A stretch of 64,000 nucleotides of DNA from Chaetoderma sp. LZ-2023a (Eukaryota; Mollusca; Caudofoveata; Chaetodermatida; Chaetodermatidae). The position numbers and the translations under genes are program-made. This document shows positions 31,528 to 43,899 of the stretch, in pieces (position 1 is the first letter of the stretch; each line of letters opens with the position of its first letter). Location of the stretch: NCBI GenBank assembly GCA_034401795.1, contig CM067360.1, positions 119,978,109-120,042,108 of the forward strand, in the 5' to 3' direction. Below the pieces are notes generated by a model. That model did no database searches and was not told the DNA's origin. It was given only the letters and a program-made list of their open reading frames with translations.

Positions 31528-31880
31528 AGGAATACAGTTTTAGCTATGTCCCGCCCATCTAAAGCTAAGCGCTACCTACGCTTTGCCCGTGTTGTGATCG
31601 ATCGAATCTTGTACTCTCTGAATCCCAATTTCCAGCAAAGTATACAGGTAAGCTGCTGAATATTTTGAAACTACTGTAACTGGTTGCTGCCTATGGTAGT
31701 TACAGTGTTCATCCAAATTGGATTCAAACTATGTAAAGACATACAATTCGTGCAACCTGTCGGACTATTTAGCGTTTAAAACAGACTAAATCGGGACATT
31801 CGTGACACAATTGATGATGACTTCATCGTGCACGTCAGGTAGATTATGAGGTTATATGATTGGTGGATAAACTGGAATCC
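31528..31880 (+). mobile_element. MITE (type A)
   Basis: Left end AGGAATACAGTTTTAGC, right end AAACTGGAATCCGCCATT. Follows block C directly and is collinear with 47187-47480. Confidence 0.75.
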
Positions 31881-32021
31881 GCCATTTGGTATTAGCAGGG
31901 CAACACACACCAGCTTATTGGGTAACTATTGTTTAACATCGTACACACCACATTCAAGAGTGGATGCATCCGATCTCTCATTCAACTCAATATCGCCATA
32001 CTCAATTAGAGCACATGTAGG

Positions 32022-32253
32022 TGTGGTGTTCTAGACTAGGACTTACGACGAAACCTGACTTCTGCCCGAAACACCCGAACTACATCAGTCACGGAAGGGT
32101 CATCACTAGAGGTGGATGTGTAGATATTGGACTCCGTGTCTCATGTATCATATAGCTTAGTTAGTAGTAATTAGCAATAGATAGGTATCTATAAATATAA
32201 TATCCAGTTAATAAACAGCAGTCCTGTGTAGTAATCAAATAATGAACACGACA
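32022..32253 (+). repeat. 5' LTR of the fossil element
   Basis: 232 bases, paired with 33481-33712. Confidence 0.9.
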
Positions 32254-32764
32254 ATGGCGACGAGGATTACAAGTTGGAATTTGTGTTACAACTTTCAATA
32301 TCAACATTGACATTGGAACATAGCAGAACCGTCACCAGGCGAGCGAGCAGACTTTGACTACATAGCAGCCAGTTTAGTAAACTGGCAGAAATTCGACAAT
32401 TTGTGACCTGGTCAAAAACATTAAAACGTCAGCCGGCGGAAATTTGTCAAAGTAATAAACTTCCTCAGCGAAATTCATCCGCTTTATCCAACACTGTGCT
32501 GATAGGGCTACAGACGGATCCAAATATTCTTCCAACGGGTCTTATTGTGTGAAACATATTATCGCTTAGTGCAAACAAATTATTAATCGGAACAGACTGT
32601 CCAAATTTTAAAAGACTTTTGAAAATCTTAAACGCTATGGTCACTGAAAGAAAAGAAGAGGGCGAGGGAGCTGATTGGAACATTAGTTACACAACGTTAT
32701 TAAGTCATCCCCTTAGATTAATAATCAGTACCAATTTCAGTGGATCAGGTCAATTGCAGGGGCA

Positions 32765-33080
32765 TGAAGGACTACGTGTCAGCCATCAACGACTATGTGT
32801 CAAGTAACAACGATTTTGTGTCAACCCTCCACGACTGAGTGTCAATCAATACTGGCTTTGCGTCAACCTCAACGACTGAGTGTCAATCAACAATGGCTGT
32901 GTATCAACCCTCGACGACTGAATGTCAATCAACAATGACTTTCTGTCAATCAACAACGACTTTGTGTCAACCCTCGACGACTGCGTGTCAATCAACAGCG
33001 GCCATGTGTCAGTCCATCAATGGCTACTATCGTCTCGTGGACGACTGTATGCTAACCTGTAATGACTGTGTGTCATGCCG
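32765..33080 (+). repeat. Degenerate tandem repeat inside the LTR element
   Basis: Irregular units around GTGTCAATCAACAACGACT, about 24-30 bases each, about a dozen units. Confidence 0.85.
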
Positions 33081-33480
33081 TGGACAATTCTATACATTGC
33101 TCTATTAATAGTTTCTCTGTGAACGATAGACACTCATGCTTTATCAATGTGTTTTATCAGAAGTCCACTGGCATGGATTACGTGGGTGCCCTCCTTGTGA
33201 ATATGTGTTTATTACTTCTATCAGCAAATGTATTAAAGCATGTTTACGTTTATAATAAATGCGTTTTCTATATAAGAGTCCACTGGCACAGGAGTACAAC
33301 GTGCCCTCCTGTGGATATGTGATTTATTTTATGTTCCATAGATCATCAATAATTATGTGCCTTCTTCTGAACGAATGACTGTCATACCATCAACGACGCG
33401 GTGTCATGCCGTGGACAATTTTAATTCAGTATCAGCCATGAATTATAAATCGCTATCATTAAACTGAAAGAAAGGAGGGG

Positions 33481-33712
33481 TGTGATGTTCTAGATTAGGA
33501 CTTACGACGAGACCCGACTTCTGCCGGAAACACCCGAACTACATCAGTCACGGACGGGTCATCACTAGAGGTGGACATGTAGTTATTGGACCCCGTGTCT
33601 CATGTATCATATAGCTTAGTTAGTAGTAATTAGCAATAGATAGTTATCTATAAATGTAATAGTCAGTTAATAAACAGCAGTCTTGCGTAGTAATCAAATA
33701 ATGAACACGACA
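33481..33712 (+). repeat. 3' LTR of the fossil element
   Basis: 232 bases, paired with 32022-32253; followed by GTAGG. Confidence 0.9.
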
Positions 33713-33940
33713 GTAGGCTGACGTCATCATCATAAGTGGCAGATAATACCCCGCCAGCTGGAATAATCCGTCGAATTACGAATTGTATGTATTTACTATT
33801 TAATAGAGCGTCTGTAGACTATTTTGAAACTAATTTGACTGTGAGCTCTTGCTGCAATAATCAGCAACAACACACAGTGAAATCAGTTTCAAAATAGGCA
33901 ACACCTTACCTGCACAATACCTTGAAAAGGGATTCCTGAT
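33713..33940 (-). repeat. MITE fragment, reverse
   Basis: CTGACGTCATCATC, then CTATTTTGAAACTAATTTGA and an inverted partner CAGTTTCAAAATAG-like. Collinear with 47660-47995. Confidence 0.65.
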
Positions 33941-33949
33941 TTATCGTTC

Positions 33950-34372
33950 AATTGACCATTACGCCTAAATGTACCAACTACAATCAAGGTATCTGATTCA
34001 AAGTGATTTTTCCTGTGAAGGCGAATGCCTCAACTTGAGAGAAAGCGATCCACGGTTTGGGGCTGCTTGCAATAACAGTCCACTCCATTTCTCAATAAGC
34101 TATGCAATTGGCTGCTGCCTCGTATTTTCCAATTAACTTTGCTCGATATGCTCGCCATGAGAAATCCTGTACTGGGATTAAATAGGTAACATGCTCGAGG
34201 GTGCAGTAAATCGTTTGATGAGTAGGATTTGTGTGCTTAGCATCCTGGTACAACATTCATTGAGTTATATGTGTCATGTTTGAGATGCGTGTACGTGAGT
34301 GGGCCAAACCGTGCATACAACCGCGCGTGCATGTATACGTCCGTACGTGCGTGCGTGCGTGCGTGCGTGCGC

Positions 34373-34407
<35 letters not shown>

Positions 34408-34800
34408 TAAATTGGATGGTTTCAAAAAGTCTTATATGTATAGACTAATTCACAAATTTGAATTTTATATCAAAGCGAATATCTGCTTCCACATATTGTA
34501 ACTGCCATGAAATTTGAGATACGTGACGCTGCATTGATATGGTTAATTTATATATCCAGCTTGTAGCATAGCGCATTATTTGCATAACAACTACCTAATA
34601 TGACGTGGGCGGGGTGTTGTGATATTTTCGTAAGATGGCCAAGGGACCTGACCGGGGAACATCCATTATAATTATCTGAATACGTGTTTTCCGAGTCGCA
34701 ATATTGCTTTTTGGAAATTATTCAAACACAACCTGCACTGGGATTCATTAACCGGGTGTGATATCACACATTAACCCTTTAACACTCGAATTTATAAAAG
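33950..34800 (+). repeat. Duplication block X, left copy
   Basis: Shares AAGCGATCCACGGTTTGGGG, CATCCTGGTACAACATTCAT, TATCTGCTTCCACATA and TTTTCCGAGTCG with 48030-48600 and 49250-49480. Contains a (GTGC)n tract at 34340-34408 and ends in half of an FB2 unit (34770-34900). Confidence 0.75.
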
Positions 34801-34902
34801 AAACTTAAAATTGTCTTATAGAAAATATCCATTTGCAGACCAAGAGAAGACTGCTTTTGAAAATTTACCACTGGAACGACGTGCTCGGTTATCGAGGTGT
34901 CC

Positions 34903-35205
34903 CACCTATATTTAGCTAAACTCCACCCGCACTTCGCCTGTGATGGAATCAATCGACCCATAAACTCTCTGAAACTCAATTTCCAGAAAAAAACACACAT
35001 TTATGTCGTTGTATATTTTGAAACTAATTTGTCTGAGTGATGTTGCTGCCTATGGCATACAATGCATACAACAACTCTTAGTCCGCACACGATTATGCGT
35101 TCGTGCCGAACGTGTCTACGTCATATATTACGTCATTGATTATGATGTCACCATACACGTTGCGTATGACGGCATGTGATTAATGGATAAACGGGATTCC
35201 TCAGT
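34903..35205 (+). mobile_element. MITE (type A), left end worn
   Basis: TTTAGCTAAACTCC, TGAAACTAATTTGTCTGAG, right end AAACGGGATTCCTCAGTT. Collinear with 51095-51425. Confidence 0.65.
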
Positions 35206-35880
35206 TGCTTTAACGACTAGACTTAAATGGAACAGGCATATTTGAACCAACCAGTCACTAAAAAACGTCCATAATATTAAAATGCTACTTTGTATTTGTG
35301 TTAATCATGTAGGTTACCAGTTTGTCGTACGCAAGAGAGCGGTTCCCGGTGGTACCAGTCATATAACATTGAAAAGGGCGCTCGTTAAAGTGAGTAGCAA
35401 TGAAGAAATCATGCACAGTTTGATGCGTGGTGTATTCCTTCTGGGGTGATGAAAACCTCTCTAAGCATCGTTATATCCAGTAATTTGTTTTGCTGGATAG
35501 ACTACCTCCTGCACATGTTTTGCGTGGCACCATTCAACTCCGGACTCGTCTAAACCCCAGACATACCGCTATACCGCTGTTGATTGCAGTATCACCTCTA
35601 TTTGACATCTTAAGTTCATGCAATCACATACACTAATGGAGCGTATGGTTGGGGATTTCACTTTCGCCGAATACGCTAATTTACTAGATGGCATATTATC
35701 TAATTCCACGCGTAACTAGAAACCCGCAGCTGACCTTCAATGATGCGAGAGTAACCGGCCACCGCGCTGTAATCATAGTGAATGGAGAGATACAGAAATC
35801 AAATACACCGCGCTCGTTGCTTCCCTGAGTCTATATTACTGTAGAGATGCAGAAGTTGTTTGCCAAAGTTAAGGTAGATG
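35206..35880 (+). repeat. Duplication block E, left copy
   Basis: Matches 51426-52060: TAATCATGTAGGTTACCAGT, CAGTCATATAACATTGAAAA, GTATTCCTTCTGGGGTGATG. No gene. Confidence 0.78.
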
Positions 35881-36521
35881 CATTTCTTTATATTTACACA
35901 TGGTATAGTGTACTAGACTCGTTGAGAGAAATTGATGTCCTCCAGATGGTAGCTTCGAATGTTCGATTCTGTATGTGTTGCCGTATTCCTATTTTTATTT
36001 CTTTATACTTCTGAACAGGAACTATTATACATGTTGATCCGTTGACGTGATTGTCCACAAACCACCGCAGAACGTCCATGTCGGCTCACCTCTGTTGTAA
36101 ATCCATGTAATGCGCCTTGCCAGTGTACCCGTCCATCTTATGCCGTCATAATCAAGTACGTGCCATCTATGATACTGTCATAACCAATAACGCCATGAAT
36201 GACACAGATACGCATATTTAGAACGCATAATTGATGATGGACTAAGCGTTGTTGTACGAATTGTATGCCGTTAATATGTAATAACCATACTGTTGATTAT
36301 TTCGAAACTAATTTGACTGGGCAACTATACTTTTTTTGCAATTTACCACTGGATGACTGACTTGCGCATCGAAAATAGTCGTCTCATGTTCCGCAAATCG
36401 GCATGCCTCAAAACCAATCCAGAAGCCGTTTTTACCAGCTTCGTCATGCAAGGGTTAAGGTAATGTATCGTTTGCTCTCATAATTATTTGTGATAGAACA
36501 TTTGTATCACACCTCGGCGCC
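35881..36521. other. Worn MITE half and FB2 half; no gene
   Basis: A reverse MITE half lies at about 36130-36330, and the right half of an FB2 unit at 36335-36460 (ACCACTGGATGACTG...AAGGGTTAAGG). Confidence 0.5.
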
Positions 36522-36905
36522 AATGAACCTTTCCAGATTAATGACATGATTATGACATCATAAACAGGTAGGCGGCGTATAGGATGATGGCATAATCATA
36601 ACGGCATACACGATTACATATGGCCCGTCTTTAATTCGTAATAGTCCGACACGTTGTACGGAGTGTATGTCTCCACCATTTAACACACATAATGTTGCTT
36701 ATTTTGAAACTAATTTGACTGGACGCTGTTGCTGCCATAGGCACCAACACCGCCCACCCAAATTAGTTTTAAAATAGTAAAAAGCGTACATGTATAGTTT
36801 TCTGAAAATTGATTGCCAGGGAGTTTAGAGATCGTCTGATCCCAACACGAGCGAAGTGGGTGGCTAGAGGGGGGCGTGCCATAGCTAAGCCTGGAAAGGT
36901 GAATT
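36522..36905 (-). mobile_element. MITE (type B), reverse, complete
   Basis: Ends AATGAACCTTTCCA and TGGAAAGGTGAATT are 14-bp inverted repeats with two mismatches. The core has TTTGACTGGACGCTGTTGC and its inverted partner. Confidence 0.8.
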
Positions 36906-38744
36906 AGATCGTGTTATTGTTGCGATATAGCCACGCCATATGACGATGACTGCTAAACATATGCCAGATGTAATTCAATTCAAATGTAAATGCCGTCAAA
37001 TATAAGCTCAGTTCTCATCTATTTCGAAAAATGGTGCTCTTTCTCTCATTTTGACAAGGCTCATTGAATATGCCATCTTTTAAATTATGTATTCATCAGC
37101 AAATCATATGGACTGTATTTCACTGATTCCATCTAGTTATTATACGCTGGTATGTTGCAGTCGAATTATCAATGACAAATTTGATATTGCATTGACCGGT
37201 CACTCCCACATAAGTAGATCCGGCTTTCGCTTCTGCTAATTTAGTTCATGTATGCGATGATTGACAACTGATGTCATTGTTAATGTTTTGTAACCTTTTA
37301 TGCACCAGGTATTTGTTGATAAACTATTGTATATCAGATGTGTGTAGTATTTGTATATTATAGGGGAGATATTATTCACAGACAGTGGAGCAGGTTATAT
37401 ATCCATCAGCTGGCCGCATAATCAACTAGCAGGTGCACGTTGCTGTCATTGGAAACAAACGCTCGCAGTCAAATTACCTTCACAATTGTCAAGAGAATAA
37501 TTATTGCATTGTAAATGGGTTTTTTACGTATTTGACCTTTCGTGTGTATACACATACGCCTATTATCCTGCGTAATGGCAACACCATCCATGGAGGTAAA
37601 TTGTAATTCAATTGCTGATTATGAATGGCTTGCACGTGCGCTGTATTTGCACGTTGCATATTAACCAATCCCTATAACGCGTATATGTTGTCGAATGAAG
37701 ATTTTCTCTAATGCAGTAAAGGAAATGCCACACGAATAACATCTGTGCTCAATATGCAGATGCTCCCATATGTCTAACTAGAATAGTATAGTGTACGTTA
37801 TATCGAGAGGACGTGGCATGGACACAAGACGTGACTCACACAGTGTTCGTCTACTACAAGCAGAGTAGCGATCTTATGTAGTCTCCTGTTCTGCCATATT
37901 GATATGAATCACTCAAGAAGAACATTACTGTCATGAAGGTAGTAACATATTATCTGTGTCTCAGTAGAATATGGTCAGGTCAAGTATAGTCTAGCGGCAC
38001 ATGCACACGTTAGTCTCTGCACAAATACTTGACCTTAAATACGGAGTTTGTATCGGACCTAATTGTTGGAATCCGAGAAGTATGGCTAAAACATTACCAT
38101 GGTTAGAATTGCAACATCCCCATATATCCCACCCTATCCTAAATATAAGGCGCATGCGATTATGCGCTCTCATGATGGTGTATGATCGTTGTATGCGGTC
38201 AGGCTGTATGTGCATCTCCAGAAACTTGACGTGTGCATGCACAGCTAATTTGACCGGAGTTTGTTTTAAACAGGATAGCCTCTGACATTGGGCAATGTCT
38301 GGGTCGAATTTGTGCATATATACATGCGTGTACACGTGTGCGCGTTTGTGCGTGGGCGCATGTGCGTGGGCGCATGTGCGTGGGCGCATGTGCGTGGGCG
38401 CGTGTGCGTGTGCTGATGTTGATCGTGTATACTTGACGAGCGACCGAAGTATTCTCCGCGATTTGCATTGTTCATATTATGGTCGATTAAATGGGCGAAT
38501 GCATTAGCAATAGCTACCATGAATGGTCTTGTAAATACTTAACAGGCTAGCAAATTGGTGATAATAGACAAGTTGGTGCTTAGTCAAATTCAATTGGCGT
38601 ACAAATTGATGCTGCGATAATACGGTCCAATGACCTATCAAAGGCAAGGCCACCTGCGTATGTACACGTATAAGAAACGTATTTAATATCGCCTTAGGAT
38701 TTGCATTCTGGAAATAGGTATGCATTAAATCATTAAAATTAGTT
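36906..38744. other. No gene; GTGCGTGGGCGCAT tandem array
   Basis: 38346-38410 holds about five 14-bp units GTGCGTGGGCGCAT. 38150-38330 resembles 63620-63830 (CGCTCTCATGATGGTGTATG). Frames at 37991-38520 are repeat artefacts. Confidence 0.5.
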
Positions 38745-39170
38745 CCCAGCTGTAATTTAGGCAGAAATGTGTTTGGTTTTGTACATCTTTCTATGCAATT
38801 GGGCTTCGCTGAAATTGCGCTGGTATCCATTTTCCTTGGAGGATTGAATTAGAGAGCAATTTGTCTTGTATCAAGTCATACTGATCTACCAGCCTATTGG
38901 TCATTAATGCAACTGACATGGATTCATTCGATCAAATGGAACTGGCATGTGCCGAGTAATACATTTTACAAATGCATTGGCGCGAATGTTACAAGCGCAG
39001 CAACAGCATTCAGTCATATTAGTTTCAAAATATTTGACAGCTTACCTGGATTATTTTCTGGAAATTGATAGTCAGAGAGTTCATGGATCGATCGCTTGAA
39101 ACACAAGCAACGGGTGAGTATAGCTTAGCTTAACATAGGCGGGCATAGTTGAGAATAGATTCCTCAATTG
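38745..39170 (+). repeat. Duplication block G (left) plus reverse MITE fragment
   Basis: 38745-38984 matches 52235-52500 (AGAGCAATTTGTCTTGTATC, ATTTTACAAATGCATTG). 38985-39170 is a reverse MITE half with CATATTAGTTTCAAAATATT and GATCGATCGCTTG. Confidence 0.68.
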
Positions 39171-39179
39171 GGGATTAAT

Positions 39180-39940
39180 TGAGCAGACATACGACTACAC
39201 AGAGAGGCACTGAGCAGCATGGGAAGACAAGATGCAGGCAGTCTGCCCAGCTAACTTAGAAAAGTTAAATACGTGGTGGCCACTTTTCATAAGAATGTAT
39301 GTTTTGATACAAATCCGGGCCTTGTTGTTCAACACAGTAGCACTTGCAAGGATATGCACGTGTGCGTGCAAGATACATTATTGAAATTAGTTAAACGACA
39401 CATGGCCCGTGAAGAATTCCTAGTTTGTAGTTGCCGCATACGCTGAGATGGCACGCCGTGATCTACGGTACGTGATGAGTACAGCTAACCTGAATCTATT
39501 AGGCAGACGATGCGTGTATGGTCAGCCAGTGTGTCCATGTTTGCAAACTCTCAGAGACCTTACGGTTAATGAGTTCGGTATTTAGCCGGAAATAGCTAAG
39601 TCAATCTCACCCGTTAGCTGTTCAAATATGGCGCATAGGATAATCCAAGTATACAATGTTGTCTTCACTTGGGATAAACGAGGTCTAGAAACCAAGTAAC
39701 ACCAAACTTAATCATACTTTTAACAATAATATGTTAGAAATAGAGCAGCAAGCAGTGAAGTATGCAACGCATGCCTATTCTGGCAAGCTCTTGCTTATCC
39801 GTGTTACCAGTCTACCAGTACAGAGTGGTAGTGAGTTAGTACCGGCCCAGACGAGTAACCTATGTTATCAGGGCCTCCGTTATGCATATCATAAAGTATA
39901 TAAGATGCTGAGTGAGTGGTGTTTGTTACTTTGTCATTGG
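39180..39940 (+). repeat. Duplication block F, left copy
   Basis: Matches 54690-55460: AGCTAACTTAGAAAAGTTAA, GGTCAGCCAGTGTGTC, CTTACGGTTAATGAGTTCG. No gene. Confidence 0.75.
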
Positions 39941-40245
39941 CGAATCCAGGTTTAACTGGGCTCCGCCAATCTCTTGCTACGCCAAAACCACCTTTCGCCA
40001 GTGTTGGGGTCAGTCGCTAACTAGAAATATCCAGAAATCTATACAAGTAAGCTGCTGAATATGTCCATACTAATTTAACTGGACCCCAGTCAAACTGGTT
40101 TCACAATATTCACAACTTGACGGACTAGTGCGTGTTTGAAATCGAGTCATTCATGGTGTAATTGAGTATGACGGCAGCTTACACGTCACAGTGTTGGCCA
40201 TGACGTCATATGCATGAGTGAATGAATAAATGAGAAACCGGATTC
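39941..40245 (+). mobile_element. MITE (type A)
   Basis: CGAATCCAGGTTTAACTGGG at the left, TGACGTCATATGCATG and AAACCGGATTC at the right. Collinear with 55461-55845. Confidence 0.65.
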
Positions 40246-40249
40246 ACGA

Positions 40250-40450
40250 ATACTGGAACATACAGGGATACATATCAACATATGTGCATAATGCGCATAT
40301 CTGTGGCATGTATACAATACAAACAAATACGCCTACATCATTATACCTAATAGTACGTGGCACTAAGACGTGATGCAGTGTGTGTTGGTAGTTATGTTTT
40401 TCCTCAAGCTAAATGTTTAATGTATTATTTACTGGTAATGGATAAATCAC
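40250..40450 (+). repeat. Duplication block H, left copy
   Basis: Matches 55850-56050: ACAAACAAATACGCCTACAT, TCATTATAC. Confidence 0.65.
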
Positions 40451-40464
40451 TGTTATTATTCACT

Positions 40465-41180
40465 CATATGACGTCATAAGCAAATACGTGAGGTGCAGGC
40501 TGACGTCAAACTCAATTGCGTTATGAATCATTCGATTTAGCCCGTCTTCAAAGCTTAATAGTTAGCCAGGTTGTACATATTCTATGTCTTTACTAATTAC
40601 AAATTAGGTTTTTGAAATTGTGACACCAATTTGACTGGATAACAAGTCAAATTAGTTTCAAAATATTCAACAGTTTATTTGTAACTACGTGTCATGTACG
40701 ATGCCGCTATAATAAATTACGTCATGAAAGACGTTGCGAGCCTCGTCACGACACTGAATTGAGGACGGACTAAATTCGACTGGACGCTGATGCTGCCATG
40801 GGCAGCAACAGCGTCCAGTCAAATTAGTTTCAAAATACTCAACAGCATGCATGTATATGTTTCTACGTGGGTGGGATGGGGGGGGGGCATATATAAAACT
40901 GAATTCCTCCATTAGAGTCGAACATCAGCAATTATGACAAGGACAAGTCCATCAAACAATGAAGATATCCGATCTGCCACTCAAGTCTATGACGTCGTAA
41001 TCAAGTACGTCACGTGTAGGCTTGCCTCACCTTCGGAATACATAATGAATACAATATCTATCTCCGTCATGAAAATTGAATAGCCCGTCAAGTCTATGGA
41101 CTATATGTTTTCTTTGAAGGAGTTACTGTTTAATTAGTATTATTTTGAATAGTTTAAAACTAATATGACTGGGTGCTGTC
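40465..41180 (-). repeat. Three successive reverse MITE fragments
   Basis: 40465-40683, 40690-40912 and 40980-41180. The second has the best core palindrome in this stretch (GACTGGACGCTGATGCTGC and inverted GCAGCAACAGCGTCCAGTC) and ends ACTGAATTCCTCCATT. Confidence 0.7.
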
Positions 41181-41229
41181 ACATCGATACGTGCATATCG
41201 TGGTTAGAATGCAAAGGGCGTGGCACAGC

Positions 41230-42227
41230 TAAAATGTATCACTTTAATAAAACTCTGGCATCTAAGCTGATAATCAGGACACATTGCATGAGAGGTGCCA
41301 TCCTGCATCCTCATTGATGTGGGCAATATGCACAGATGAAGTTTAATCACTAGCCATGTATAACTTAATCGCTTTTGCTCGTTATTTTTTTTTAAAGAAT
41401 TCGACTATATAAGAAGGCTAACAGAGTCGTGACCGTGGACTAATCTAAGTTATCTAATAGACTGCCATCTGTATTACACTTACACGCCGCATTTGCTTTC
41501 GATACTTATGCTAGTTACATACGTGCACACGTCACGCTAGCAGTGTGCGATGGGGCAGGCCAGCTAGCATGCTAAAACGCTCGTTAGCATGGGCGTTATT
41601 GAATGAATGGTACAGTCCCTAGCCTCACTATTATCTTAATATTCCACCCGACCCCGCCAGCCCTGAATGTGTCTTCTTGGATGCAGTGCACGTGGCCATG
41701 TTTTGTAATATCGCCACTCTGAAATGAAGAATCATGCTGAACTATTTATGTTTGTAGTCTAACTAAGTATACATCCATGTTCCCGAGTTGCATCCTTCTA
41801 GAGGCATCTCAAAGTCATGTAATTCTCGATATCAATGAAGCATACGGTCGGGGGATTTCTCTCTCGTAAAATCTCGTTATTTGCTAGTCATATGAGTATA
41901 CCTAGCTGGTTTCTGTAAATGTGTTTAATTCTACTCGACACTTCTAAATGTGTGGATTGCCCTAAGTTGAGTGATATTATCGAACACCAAACTTTAATCG
42001 TAGTGCATGAAGGAATACAAAAAACTAGCACATCATGCTCTCCAGTGTAATCGAAGGATTTGAAAAATTCTTGCCCAGAGAACACGGGTGTCGTTCACTT
42101 ACCATGGTGTGATCCATTTCTAGCCATGCACAGCCCATTTCTGGATATGCATCGCCCATTTCTGGATATGCATCGCCCATGTCTGGATAGGCTCCGGTCA
42201 TAGAGTGGACGCGATAGAATTGCTTTC
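41230..42227 (+). repeat. Duplication block I, left copy
   Basis: Matches 57830-58700: GTGGGCAATATGCACA, GAGGCATCTCAAAGTCATG, TATTTGCTAGTCAT. Includes three 21-bp units CGCCCATTTCTGGATATGCAT at 42128-42190. Confidence 0.72.
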
Positions 42228-42720
42228 GGTGTGTCAAGAATTATTTCCTAGAATCGGAATTCAAAGGTAACCATGCAGGCAGTATCTTGAATATTTTAAC
42301 ACTACGTTCACTGGTGAATGGGCGGGGTTTGTGGGGTGTGGCTGGTGGGCGCTGATACCACAACAGCTGCTGCATATGGGAGCAACAATACCCGACCGAG
42401 TTGAAATGTTTAATAGAGTTGAACATCGATCGTTGTGGCGCTAGTATTTTGACGACGGTGTGATGTCTCGACATGTTTAAGAGTGTCCGTGTACTTTCCA
42501 ATTGGATTGTTTGGTAAATGTAATAATTTTTTCTCTATTAAGGAACGTGTACGGCCAATGTAGAGTCCAGAATGAAATACACAACCTAAAAACAAATGTG
42601 CGCAACCGGCCAGAATTTATGTAAAAAATGAGTATGCGGTAAAAAATACGCCAATCAGAATTAGAAAGGGGGAGGCGTTAGATGCGCTTTGTTATTGGCT
42701 GCTACATGTTACATAATTGC
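42228..42720 (+). repeat. Duplication block J, left copy
   Basis: Matches 59157-59290 (TTCCTAGAATCGGAATTC, ACTATGCAGG-like) and 59790-59960, where a MITE interrupts the right copy. Confidence 0.6.
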
Positions 42721-43454
42721 GAGGGTGCTGGAAATAATTGTTCATATATGAAGTGCCTAAAAGAGCGCAAAGCCGCGCACCAGCTTATACCACGTTAGCA
42801 CATATTTATCGGACAGCTGGGGTTTGCGTCAGGGAAGATTAAGACGTAAGAAAGACAGTTCTAATGAATGTTTTTTTTATATTTAAAAACTGGCTACAGT
42901 GGTCTTCTACTAGCGTTCTAAGATATTACAAAATACACTCTAACGCACGCATTTTCATTGTTTCCTCTTCCTCTTCTTGCAACTCATGCACATCCGTGTA
43001 CATATGCAGAACATGTATTAGCATGTTGCACTAAAATAATTATAAGATCCATTACTACTAGTAATAGTTCTAACAATAATGAATGTATAATGAAAGCATC
43101 CACTAAAACTAGTACGGAAAGATGTTCACTCTAGCTCGCTCTGAATGAGCTGCAAAACGTATACTATGTATATCGGCCTCACCTTTCAATCAAAGCATCC
43201 GTGGATTGAGTATCCATGTAGCGAAGGACACACAATACGATTGGCTGAGCAATGGACGTACAATTCTCGATTAGCGCTGTAGCGATATACGCGTGTAAAT
43301 TATAGCCATGCTTGTCAGGCAAACTATTGATAGCCCTGTAGGTGATGGATGCACAATCTGATAGTATGAGATATATTTCATAGCGGTGTTTCACAATTGC
43401 ACAGTAATGAGTAATCAGATGCCACTTCCTTTCAATCAATTCACCTTTCAAGAG
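42721..43454. other. No gene; 43180-43454 is inverted relative to 60150-60440
   Basis: The reverse complement of 43180-43454 shares ATCGCTACA, TTGTGTGTCC and GATTGAAAGGTGAGG-like strings with the tandem array near 60150-60440. The 96-residue minus frame is therefore repeat-derived. Confidence 0.45.
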
Positions 43455-43799
43455 TACCCCACCCATCATATGACGTCATAATGAACTGCGCGATGTGTAC
43501 AATGACATCATAATGAATGGCGTCATGAATGACGTCGATAAGTACGTCAGGAACGCATATTTGAAGACGGTCTATGCGTTGTTGTACACATTGTTTGCTT
43601 CTACTTTTTAATAAATATGCTGTTGACTATTTTGAAACTAATTTGACTGGGCGCTGTTGCTGCCATAGTCAACAGCTTCCCTCTATAGTTTTCAGGAAAT
43701 TGATAGCTATGGCGTTTGGGGATCTATCAATCCCAACACGACGAGGTGTGGGTGGAGCTAGTGACGGGCGGGGCATAGCTGAACATGGAATGGTCCATT
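43455..43799 (-). mobile_element. MITE, reverse
   Basis: TATGACGTCATAATG, core CTATTTTGAAACTAATTTGA with GGGCGCTGTTGCTGCC, right end GGAATGGTCCATT (type B). Confidence 0.75.
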
Positions 43800-43899
43800 C
43801 GACGATTCTCTCAACGAGGTATGAATGGGAACACATGAGTGTGTATGAATGAGTACTGTATTCTGTGGCTGTAGTAGTAGAAACATCCTCCATCTGCAA

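Larger units (their letters stand above)
32022..33712 (+). mobile_element. Non-autonomous LTR retroelement fossil
   Basis: Two direct 232-bp LTRs (32022-32253 and 33481-33712), both starting TGTG and ending AACACGACA, flanked by a 5-bp target-site duplication GTAGG (32017-32021 and 33713-33717). A primer-binding-like TGGCGACGAGG follows the first LTR and a purine tract GAAAGAAAGGAGGGG precedes the second. The interior of about 1.2 kb has no recognisable pol gene, so it is non-autonomous. The LTRs differ by roughly 7% by my count. The corresponding place in the right duplication unit (near 47666) lacks the element. Confidence 0.9.

Noticed and set aside
43179-43469. 96-residue minus frame as a small gene
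   Set aside because: It overlaps sequence that recurs inverted at 60150-60440 as a tandem array, so it is repeat-derived.
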